64,000 nucleotides of DNA from an uncultured Collinsella sp. (GTDB lineage Bacteria > Actinomycetota > Coriobacteriia > Coriobacteriales > Coriobacteriaceae), in the NCBI GenBank assembly GCA_900540845.1, contig UQHS01000008.1:1-64000 (forward strand), written 5' to 3'. Numbering within the stretch: position 1 is the first letter of the stretch; the number at the start of each line of letters is the position of its first letter. A model generated the notes under the pieces. It saw only the letters and a list, made by a program, of their open reading frames with translations. It was not told the DNA's origin and made no database searches. Below, piece by piece: positions 23,194 to 30,478 of the stretch. Position numbers and translations under genes: made by a program.

Positions 23194-24711
23194 ATGTCCA
23201 TGCGGGCTGCTATGATGCTGCTCATGAGACACATGAGCGACATATCGGAGCGGCGAGGATTTTCTGCACCCCGAGATGGGGAGTCGGGGGCCGAAGGCGA
23301 TCGCGCGGCGATGGGCGCCTCACGCGAGGCGGGTTATCTGCCTGACGGAGCCTTTCAGCGCGAGCTTGATGCATTTGTCGTGCGTTCGGCGCAGGCCACC
23401 ACATGGCGCGTGGAAAGGCTGCTCAAGCAATCAGATTTTGAGATGACCGAGCTGGTCGAGGGCAATCCAAAGGGACATGCTTTCGGCCGGTACATCCGAA
23501 AGCGCATCGACATTGCCGCTGGTGCGGGCGCTGCGTATCGCACGCTATGGGACGCGCAGCGCGCAGAGAAATGCCCTGCCTGCGTTCCTCGGCTGATTGA
23601 GCTCGGCGTTCAAGACGATGAGCTGACCGTGGTCATGGAGTACGTTGCGGGCAGCACGATTATGGAGCTTGTCGCCTCGCTCGGAGCTGGCTTGGCGACT
23701 GCCGCCGTTATCATGCCTGGGCTCTGTGGTGCCGTTGACCAGCTTCATGGGGCGTTCGAGCCCCCGTTGATTCATCGTGACCTCAAGCCGACCAACGTGA
23801 TCATGAGGTCCGGGAAGCCGGTCATAATCGACTTCGGCTCCGCACGCCAGTGGCGCGATGGTGCCAGTTGCGACACCACGCATTTCCTTACGCGCTGTTA
23901 CGCGCCGCCGGAGCAGTTTGGATTTGGGCAGACCGACGAACGCACGGATGTATATGCGCTGGGCAAAGTGTTGTACTTTTGTCTTGTCGGCGAGAATCCT
24001 CCCAATGTGTGCGACGCGAGGGCATGCGAAGCTGCGGGGATATCGCGCGAGCTGGGTCAGGTGATATGCCGTGCATGCGCTTTTGACCCGGATGCCCGTT
24101 ACGAGAGCGCCCGCGCGCTGGGCGAGGCCGTGGAAGGCGCCCTGTTTCATGAGGCAGCCCGTGAACCGGCGATTTTCTGTGGCGACGGGGACTCTCCTGC
24201 AACCAGCTCAGGTAATGTCCAAGATGCCGATGCTCAAAACCATGCCGTTCGTGTGAATGGTGGCGGCCTTGTCTTCCGGTCCGCTTCGCCTACGCCCCCT
24301 GTCTCGCGCGTAGAACGCGTAATTAGGTCGATTGCTTCCAATGCTCAGGCGAGACTTGAATCCCTCGTTACGAGGCATCAGCGCCTGACTCGAATGTCTG
24401 TGGCGGTGTGGAATGTGGCGCTTGCAACAGGATGCGCCTTGTTGGCTCTTGGATCCGTGATGGCCATCGTCTCTCCCAATGCCCACGATGCCCAGCTTCC
24501 CCTATGGTTCAGAGTTCTCGAATATGTTGGCGTGGGAATGGTGTCCCCCGGGTCCTTGGCCTACCTGTTGTGTGACAAGCGATTCTTACGGGCGCACATA
24601 CCTGTCCTTGCCGGCATTGATCATCGCAAGGAGACGATGTATGCTGCCGTGGCATTCTTGATGGGAATCTTAGTACCCATGGTGTTCGGCATGGCCGCGG
24701 GGCTCATTTAA
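23194..24711 (+). CDS. Membrane-anchored Ser/Thr protein kinase
   Basis: The 505-residue protein has a Hanks-type kinase domain (about residues 75-315): a hydrophobic hinge VVMEYVAGSTI, catalytic loop HRDLKPTNV, DFGSAR and activation-to-APE segment YAPPEQFGF. No clear glycine-rich loop is seen; YIRKRID probably carries the ATP lysine. The C-terminus has four hydrophobic helices and no PASTA repeats. The ATG immediately follows the stop codon of the upstream XRE gene; later in-frame ATGs at about 23215-23233 are possible starts. A kinase-XRE phosphorelay is inferred. Confidence 0.85.
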   Translation: MSMRAAMMLLMRHMSDISERRGFSAPRDGESGAEGDRAAMGASREAGYLPDGAFQRELDAFVVRSAQATTWRVERLLKQSDFEMTELVEGNPKGHAFGRYIRKRIDIAAGAGAAYRTLWDAQRAEKCPACVPRLIELGVQDDELTVVMEYVAGSTIMELVASLGAGLATAAVIMPGLCGAVDQLHGAFEPPLIHRDLKPTNVIMRSGKPVIIDFGSARQWRDGASCDTTHFLTRCYAPPEQFGFGQTDERTDVYALGKVLYFCLVGENPPNVCDARACEAAGISRELGQVICRACAFDPDARYESARALGEAVEGALFHEAAREPAIFCGDGDSPATSSGNVQDADAQNHAVRVNGGGLVFRSASPTPPVSRVERVIRSIASNAQARLESLVTRHQRLTRMSVAVWNVALATGCALLALGSVMAIVSPNAHDAQLPLWFRVLEYVGVGMVSPGSLAYLLCDKRFLRAHIPVLAGIDHRKETMYAAVAFLMGILVPMVFGMAAGLI

Positions 24712-25061
24712 ACGCTGAACGCCCAGAGGTTGGCGCATTGTCCGAGCACGCGCTCGATTTCCCACGGCTGGGAGCTGTTGTGCTCGCTGTTGGGGTCGCG
24801 AACGATGAGCTGCCCGTCTTCCGTGAGACCCGCGAGCACGATGAAGTGCCCCGTGGTGGTGAAATCACCAGGGACCACGCTGCAAATGACGGGGTGTCCC
24901 GCCGCGAGCTCCGCCCGCACCGCATCGATTGTGCGCGAGGCCCTCCCGTCGCTCCGTGCACGGTTGCTCGACTCAGCGCTCGCCCGAAATCGGCCGTTGT
25001 CGATAGGGCCATGAAAGATGCGCGTAGGGCGGTGTGCGGACGGTGCGTTGCGGGTGGTCAT
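24708..25061 (-). CDS. C39-like peptidase fragment lacking the catalytic Cys half
   Basis: The 117-residue frame matches the C-terminal half of C39_2-type papain-like proteins: IDAVRAELAAGHPVICSV, FTTTGHFIVLAGL (catalytic His) and VRDPNSE (Asp/Asn). The N-terminal half, which should hold the Gln and catalytic Cys, is replaced by about 40 unrelated basic residues, so it is probably inactive or a remnant. It still has a good ribosome site (GGAGGACCGTT) at 25061. A 10-bp hairpin abuts that site, and three 11-bp TGTCAC repeats lie further upstream. Confidence 0.6.
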   Translation of the reverse strand: MTTRNAPSAHRPTRIFHGPIDNGRFRASAESSNRARSDGRASRTIDAVRAELAAGHPVICSVVPGDFTTTGHFIVLAGLTEDGQLIVRDPNSEHNSSQPWEIERVLGQCANLWAFSV

Positions 25062-25070
25062 AACGGTCCT

Positions 25071-25100
25071 CCATAGGTGACAGGGCGCTATCACCTATGG
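25071..25100 (-). promoter_or_regulatory. 10-bp inverted repeat abutting the ribosome site of the C39-like gene
   Basis: CCATAGGTGA and TCACCTATGG pair perfectly across ten bases. On the minus strand the second arm runs straight into the GGAGG ribosome site. It could be a repressor operator or an RNA hairpin affecting initiation. Confidence 0.5.
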
Positions 25101-25119
25101 TGGCTGTCTGTTCTCACGC

Positions 25120-25152
25120 TACCGTGACATGTTTGTGACAGGGAAGTCACAG
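25120..25152 (-). promoter_or_regulatory. Pho-box-like triple 11-bp direct repeat
   Basis: Read on the minus strand, CTGTGACTTCC, CTGTCACAAAC and ATGTCACGGTA are consecutive 11-bp units. Consecutive 11-bp CTGTCA-type repeats are the hallmark of PhoB/PhoP boxes. The only gene downstream in this orientation is the C39-like fragment. Identification rests on pattern only. Confidence 0.45.
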
Positions 25153-25184
25153 TGCTAAAGCGGGGGTTAATTCTTGCTTAAGCG

Positions 25185-27911
25185 CTACCCTGCGAGGTCT
25201 TCGAAACTGCCGACCTTGTAGTTCCTGAACACGATGCCGTCGCCATCCTGGGTGGCGTCAAGATCGACGTCGGCCATGATGCCAAAGTCGTGGTCGCCGT
25301 CCACATCGTGGAAGACCTGGTGCACGTGCCAGACGTGGTCGTTGAGTTCGTCGGAGTCGTCGATCGAGAGGAATGCCATGGATCGCGCGTCCCCGTCTAC
25401 GAGCAGCTCCTCGTGCTCCTCGTAGAACGCGTCGAGCGCACGGCTCCAACGGAACTCGCCAAAGCCCCAATCCTCATCCAGCGCTCCGAGCTCGGCCGCC
25501 TTGTCGCGGGCGGCGAGCCTCACGCGCTGGAACAGGGCGTTGCGGACCATGAGGGTCATGCCGCGACGGTCTTGCACCACGACGTCGGCGCGCTTGAGCG
25601 GGGCTGCCCCGGGTGCGGCGCCGGCGTTTTCCCACTCGTCCACCAGGCTCGAGTCGACGGAGCGCACGACGAGCCCCAGCCAAGAGACGATGTCGTCGAG
25701 CTCCTCGGTGCGGCGCTCCACAGGCACGGTACGATCGAGCGACCGGTACGCTTCGGTGAGGTATCGCAGCAGGATGCCCTCGCAGCGGGCGATTTTGTAT
25801 TGAGCGATGTAGCTCTTGAAGTCGCACCCGGTCTCGAGCATATCGCGCAGGACCGATTTGGGGCTGAGCTCGTAGTCGTTTGCCCAGGGCACCTGGGCGC
25901 AATACTTCGCGAACGCGACGTCGAGCATCTCCTCGAGCGGCTTGGGGTAGGTGACGTCCTCGAGGCGGTCGAGGCGCTCCTCAAAATCGACGCCCTCCGC
26001 CTTCATCGCGCTCATCGCGGCGTCGCGGGCGCGGCGCTCCTGGGCGCGCAGGATTTGCTTGGGGTCCTCAAGAGTCGCCTCGACCATCGAGATGAGATCG
26101 AGCGTGTAGGAGGGGCTTTCGGGGTCAAGCAGCTCGAGCGCGGCGAGCAGGAAGGGGGAAAGCGGCTGGTCAAGGGCGAAATCCTCGGGCAAATCGACCG
26201 TGAGGTAGTACTCGGCCTCCCCGTCGAGCGGGTGGGATGCCGCCTCGTCGTCGCTTCCGATGGCCTCACGAACCACGACGCCCGCGTCGATGAGCGTGGC
26301 GAAAATCTCGGCGGCACGCAGCTTGAGCTTGGCCTTCTCCTCAGGTGTTTGCAGCGAGTCGTCGATGAGCTCAAGGACGCGCTCCCAGGCGTTGCCGCCC
26401 TGCTCGACCTCGGCGAGCACCATGGAATGCGTGATGCGCAGGCGCGGTTTGAGCATCTCGGGTTCGCTTTCGATGAGCTTGGTGAAGATGGCCTCATTCC
26501 AGGTCACGAAGCCCTCCGGCGGTTTCTTTTTCTTGAGCTTCTTCATCTTCTTGGGGTCGCCCATGGCCTTGAGCTCGGCCTTGTGGTTCTCGATCTCGAA
26601 TTCGGGGGCCTCGGCGATGACGACGCCCTCGGTGTCGAAGCCCGACCGCCCGGCGCGACCGGCGATCTGGTGGAATTCGCGGGAGCGCAGGCGGCGCTGC
26701 TTGCGGCCGTCGAACTTGGTGAGCCCGGTGAGCAGCACGGTGTGGATGGGGACGTTGATGCCCACGCCAAGCGTGTCGGTGCCGCAGATGACGGGAAGAA
26801 GGCCCTGTTGGGCGAGCTTTTCCACGAGCAGCCGGTAGCGCGGCAGCATGCCGGCGTGATGCAGGCCCACGCCGCTCGAGATGAGGTGCTTGAGCGTTTT
26901 GCCGAAGGCGGTGGTGAAGCGGCCGCCCTTGATGGCCTCTTTGATCGCCTCGCGCTGTTCCTTGCTCGCTACGCCGTAGCTCGCGAGCGCGCGTGCCGAC
27001 TGCAGCGCCGCGTCTTGCGAGAAATGCACGATGTAGAGCGGGGAGTCGCCCTGGCGCAGGGCGAGCTCGACGGTGCCCTCGAGTGCCGTTTTGACGTACT
27101 CGTAGGACAGGGGGATGGGGCGCGGGGCGTCGGCGATCAGCTCGAGGTCGCGGCCGGTGGTGCGGCTGAGCGTGCTTCCGATGGCGGTCATGTCGCCAAG
27201 TGTGGCGCTCATGAGGAGGAACTGGGCGTGGGGCAGCGTGAGCAGCGGGACCTGCCAAGCCCAGCCTCGATCGGGATCGGAGAAGAAGTGGAACTCGTCC
27301 ATGGCGACGCAGCCCACGTCGGTGTTTTCGCCTTCGCGCAGCGCTTGGTTGGCAAGGATCTCTGCGGTGCAGCAGATGACGGGCGCGCCGGTGTTGATGT
27401 GCGAGTCTCCGGTGATCATGCCGACGTTATCGCGGCCGAGGATGTCGACCAGGTAAAAGAACTTCTCGCTTACGAGGGCCTTGATGGGGGCCGTGTAGTA
27501 TGCGCGCTGACCGCTTGCCATGGCCATGAACATCATGCCCAGGGCCACAAGGGATTTGCCCGATCCGGTTGGCGTGCCCAAGATGACGTTGCTGCCCGCC
27601 GCGAGGGCGAACAGGGCGTCTTCCTGATGCGGCCACGGGTCGATGCCCCGCGCGGCGATCCAATCGATATAGCGTTCGTAAGCCTGCTCGGGGGTGAGCC
27701 AGGGATCGAGCTCGGAGGCTGTTGCGATGGGCGCCGTGATGGGGTCGGCATCGCCGATGCTCTCGTTGGGAGTATCGGCGCCTGTGGCGGCGACGTTGCC
27801 ATTGCCGGCAGGCTCGGGCTCCCACCAGCTTGGGGCCAGCGATCCCAAGGACCCGTGGGCAAACGGGTCGAACATTCCTTGGCCGTCGTTGCTTTTGGCG
27901 ATTTCCTTCAT
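25185..27911 (-). CDS. Ski2-like DEAD/DEAH helicase with DUF3516 C-terminus
   Basis: This 908-residue SF2 helicase carries Walker A TPTGSGKSLVALG (about residues 107-119), motif II VAMDEFHFFSDP, SAT motif LLMSATLGD and motif VI QIAGRAGRSGFDT, followed by a long C-terminal DUF3516 region to the end (FRNYKVGSFEDLAG). The first 75 residues are low-complexity. DUF3516 helicases are widespread in Actinobacteria, related to the RNA helicases HelY and Ski2/Mtr4, and probably unwind structured RNA; the biological role is not proven. ATG at 27911 is the only start near a complete domain. It appears monocistronic. Confidence 0.88.
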   Translation of the reverse strand: MKEIAKSNDGQGMFDPFAHGSLGSLAPSWWEPEPAGNGNVAATGADTPNESIGDADPITAPIATASELDPWLTPEQAYERYIDWIAARGIDPWPHQEDALFALAAGSNVILGTPTGSGKSLVALGMMFMAMASGQRAYYTAPIKALVSEKFFYLVDILGRDNVGMITGDSHINTGAPVICCTAEILANQALREGENTDVGCVAMDEFHFFSDPDRGWAWQVPLLTLPHAQFLLMSATLGDMTAIGSTLSRTTGRDLELIADAPRPIPLSYEYVKTALEGTVELALRQGDSPLYIVHFSQDAALQSARALASYGVASKEQREAIKEAIKGGRFTTAFGKTLKHLISSGVGLHHAGMLPRYRLLVEKLAQQGLLPVICGTDTLGVGINVPIHTVLLTGLTKFDGRKQRRLRSREFHQIAGRAGRSGFDTEGVVIAEAPEFEIENHKAELKAMGDPKKMKKLKKKKPPEGFVTWNEAIFTKLIESEPEMLKPRLRITHSMVLAEVEQGGNAWERVLELIDDSLQTPEEKAKLKLRAAEIFATLIDAGVVVREAIGSDDEAASHPLDGEAEYYLTVDLPEDFALDQPLSPFLLAALELLDPESPSYTLDLISMVEATLEDPKQILRAQERRARDAAMSAMKAEGVDFEERLDRLEDVTYPKPLEEMLDVAFAKYCAQVPWANDYELSPKSVLRDMLETGCDFKSYIAQYKIARCEGILLRYLTEAYRSLDRTVPVERRTEELDDIVSWLGLVVRSVDSSLVDEWENAGAAPGAAPLKRADVVVQDRRGMTLMVRNALFQRVRLAARDKAAELGALDEDWGFGEFRWSRALDAFYEEHEELLVDGDARSMAFLSIDDSDELNDHVWHVHQVFHDVDGDHDFGIMADVDLDATQDGDGIVFRNYKVGSFEDLAG

Positions 27912-28019
27912 GGCTTCATCCGATCTTTAGTGTCGTGTCGTTTCATTATGACCGAAAGGCGCCCCATGCCGCGGGAAAGGTGCTTCAAAGGGTGGGAGGA
28001 CGCGTTTCCGTCCGCGACG

Positions 28020-28150
28020 GGCGCGTGGGGGCTGCGGAGGGCGCGTCGGGACTGTGCCGGACGCGTCGGCGGAGGCCGTGGAGGGCTCGTCGGGGCTGTG
28101 CCGGGCGCGTTGGGATTGCGCCAGACGCGTCGGAGGGCTCGTCGGGGGTG
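28020..28150. repeat. Imperfect GC-rich tandem repeat
   Basis: Units such as GGAGGGCGCGTCGGGACTGTG (28037), GGAGGGCTCGTCGGGGCTGTG (28081), GGGCGCGTTGGGATTGCGCC (28103) and GGAGGGCTCGTCGG (28132) recur with periods of about 22 and 44 bp in the gap upstream of the DUF3516 helicase. No coding frame is convincing. Confidence 0.6.
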
Positions 28151-28246
28151 AGGAAGGGGGCTGACAGGCCTGGGAGAGGTCGGGAAAGGGGTTTCGCGGG
28201 GCGATTTGGAGCTCGTTGGGCGTTGGGAGACGTGAAGGTCCTCGAA

Positions 28247-28455
28247 GATGGTCAAAATACCCAACTTGGGCGGTGAAGCGGCCGTCCTGGACTCGATGTA
28301 TAAACCTGTGGCCAACGAAATCCTGCGGTTTTCTTGCGCGGGGAATTTGAGGTGCCCCGCTGTGTGGCAACACGGCCCGAGGCCGAGAGGCAATCCTGCG
28401 GTTTTACCGCATGGCGCCGGTGCTCCCGACGCCCAACTTGGGTAAATTGACCATC
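28247..28455. mobile_element. 209-bp MITE-like element, copy 2
   Basis: 26-bp inverted repeats (28247-28272 and 28430-28455, two mismatches) carry the core TGGTCAAAATACCC seen in copy 1 (5963-6170). AATCCTGCGGTTTT occurs twice inside, at about offsets 72 and 144, as in copy 1. The outer and inner bases of the arms differ from copy 1 but agree between the two ends of this copy. No coding capacity. Confidence 0.7.
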
Positions 28456-28528
28456 GCCGCGAGCCCACGCTGGGATTGCGGCGATTTCGCGATAATCCTA
28501 TGCACGATGCAGCCCAAATGGGCCTGTT

Positions 28529-29365
28529 TTATGCATCCCGCTTCTGGACAAGATGTTGGCGGCGGTTGCGTAGGTTGTCGATCGCGTAGCTCATGCCGTA
28601 GGGGATGTATTCGTTGGCGAATAGGTTCTCAGGCAGATAGTCGATGAGGCTTTGCGGCAAGTCAAGGGCGGCCTGAAGCTGCTCGGGGGTGGCGGCTCGG
28701 TCGGCGGGGCGCGCGTACACGGCGTGGACGGTGGCTCCCTGCTCGGTCAGGCGCTGCTCGTATTCGGTGATGGGTTGGCTGGGGTGCGCGGAGCGGTCGT
28801 CGTGCGTGGCGCATTCCACGGCCCACCCAATTGCCTCGAACTGGGGGAGGGAAAACTCATACAACGGGAGGCTGTCGGTACGGAACGTGAGCATGCCTTG
28901 CGGGGAAAGCAGGGGCCGGTAGCTGTTGAGATGGGCTGCAGTTGTTACCCTGAGGTGAGCGTTGCGGCGTTTGGGGTGAGGCGTGGGGAAATTGATTGAG
29001 ATGCAGGAGAGCTCGCCCGGGGCGAAGATGTGATCGAGTTTCGCCGCGTCGCCGGGGATGACGAGGGCGTTTTTCAGTCCGCTGTCGAGCACGAGCTGCG
29101 CGGCGTGGACGACGCACACCGGCTCGCTGTCCATGCCGATGAACAGGGTGTTTGGGTGGCGCTCGGCCATGGCGGCGATATAGGCTCCTTTGCCGCAGCC
29201 GAGGTCGAGGTGCACGTGCTCATAATGAGAGGGGGAGTGCTCGCCAAGCGGGTGGCAGGCTTCCGCCCAACGGCCTCGATACGCGGCGGCGCCGGTTTCG
29301 ATGGCGTCGGAGGCGCGCTCGATGCGCTGGTCGAGGACGAAGTTCTTGGGCATTCGTGCATGCAT
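28529..29365 (-). CDS. trmB: tRNA (guanine-N7-)-methyltransferase TrmB
   Basis: This class I SAM methyltransferase of 278 residues is predicted to form m7G46 in tRNA variable loops. The SAM-binding motif HLDLGCGKGAYIAAMAERHP, FIGMDSE and the TrmB signature region (here INFPTPHPKRRNAH instead of the usual FPDPWPKKRH) are present, together with TEYEQRLTEQG near the end of the catalytic domain. A C-terminal extension of about 55 residues is unusual. ATG at 29365 follows GGAG at long spacing; ATG at 29353 is an alternative. It lies 50 bp downstream of a Trm9-like methyltransferase in the same direction. Confidence 0.88.
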   Translation of the reverse strand: MHARMPKNFVLDQRIERASDAIETGAAAYRGRWAEACHPLGEHSPSHYEHVHLDLGCGKGAYIAAMAERHPNTLFIGMDSEPVCVVHAAQLVLDSGLKNALVIPGDAAKLDHIFAPGELSCISINFPTPHPKRRNAHLRVTTAAHLNSYRPLLSPQGMLTFRTDSLPLYEFSLPQFEAIGWAVECATHDDRSAHPSQPITEYEQRLTEQGATVHAVYARPADRAATPEQLQAALDLPQSLIDYLPENLFANEYIPYGMSYAIDNLRNRRQHLVQKRDA

Positions 29366-29415
29366 GGCGGCAAAGTCTCCTGGGTTGGTTGGGGGCTGGC
29401 CCTTGTGCGCGGCGA

Positions 29416-30294
29416 TTACGAGAGCCGCTCAAGTACAAGGTACCGATTGAGGGTACCAGACGCGCCGTCTGCCGAATAGCGCGTGACCTCGCGAACCGCG
29501 GTTCCCACAGATGCTACAAGCTCGTCGATCTCGGCTTCGCCGAAATGGTGGCAATACCGCAGGGGGGAGGGGTCAGATTGCCATCCGAGGAAATGGTCGT
29601 GTTCGTCGAGCTGTGAAATGTCGACGGTGGACGCTGCGGGCATGGCGGGAGTGTCCTCGCTGGAGGACTGGCGTTGTGTGCCGTCGGGATTCAGGCCGGC
29701 TCCGGGCGCCCCGGCCGCGTGCGAGCATTGCACCCGGAGGGTCTCATCGGTGCGAGCGGCTTTTTTGGCAAGGCGCTCGTCGTTCATGAATTGCCAAAAC
29801 GAAACCACAATCAGGCCGTTTGGGGCAGTGTGCGCAACGAGTTCAGAGAGCGCGTCCGAGCGCAGTCGCGCATCTGGTATGTGGTGCATGAACCCAAAAG
29901 AGACAGAGAGATCGCACAAGGGGACCTCGGGAATGCCATCGACTCCCTCGATAAGGGCGGCGAGGACGTCGCACTGGTGAAAGGCGCACGCTGCCGGCAG
30001 ATCTGCATGGCTCGCCATGAGCGCGGGGCAGCTGTCGACTGCGTGAAAGTCGAAGTCGATCGATGGGAATGCGCCCGCGAGGAAGTGCTCGAAGCGCAAG
30101 TTGCCACAGGCCATATCGAGCACGCGAGCCGCGCCCGCCGTCTGCGGGTTTCCCCAGCCGTGCTCGTGCAGGACCTCGACCAGCTGTTCCCATCCGTGCC
30201 AGGGCGCGGACCTTGTGGCCGAAAACGACGCGGCGTGCTGTGCGTAGAACCGGTTGTTGAGTTCGATGAGGGCTTTGGCGGTCGTGGTGTCCAT
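29416..30294 (-). CDS. Trm9/ALKBH8-like class I SAM methyltransferase
   Basis: The 292-residue protein opens with LNNRFYAQHAASFSATRSAP, then WHGWEQL, the FSxTRxxPW signature of the Trm9/ALKBH8 tRNA wobble-uridine methyltransferase group. SAM motif I (VLDMACGNLRFEHFL) and the post-motif FGFMHHIPD, equivalent to the AVVHH segment of Trm9, follow. An insert rich in Gly/Ala/Ser occupies about residues 190-225. In yeast, Trm9 methylates cm5U34 to mcm5U34 after Elongator. Here elp3 is the divergent neighbour 184 bp away and trmB is downstream, so a tRNA U34 role is inferred. ATG at 30294 follows GGGAGACCC. Confidence 0.78.
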   Translation of the reverse strand: MDTTTAKALIELNNRFYAQHAASFSATRSAPWHGWEQLVEVLHEHGWGNPQTAGAARVLDMACGNLRFEHFLAGAFPSIDFDFHAVDSCPALMASHADLPAACAFHQCDVLAALIEGVDGIPEVPLCDLSVSFGFMHHIPDARLRSDALSELVAHTAPNGLIVVSFWQFMNDERLAKKAARTDETLRVQCSHAAGAPGAGLNPDGTQRQSSSEDTPAMPAASTVDISQLDEHDHFLGWQSDPSPLRYCHHFGEAEIDELVASVGTAVREVTRYSADGASGTLNRYLVLERLS

Positions 30295-30478
30295 GGGTCT
30301 CCCGGGGCGTCGCCCGCCTGCGTGGCCTCGACGGGCGCTCGGGCTGGGGCGGCTGGATATCGATGATGAGCCCTTATTGTACGTCCTGGGTTTCTTCGCG
30401 CCCCTCGTCGTTTGCGGCCCCGTGTGTTCCTGCACGCCTCTCCTGAGTTCCCGAGGGTCGTCATATACAATAGGCGGC

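Noticed and set aside
25290..28151. Long plus-strand open frame opposite the DUF3516 helicase
   Set aside because: The minus-strand helicase has complete motifs; the plus-strand frame is low-information and crosses the intergenic repeats.
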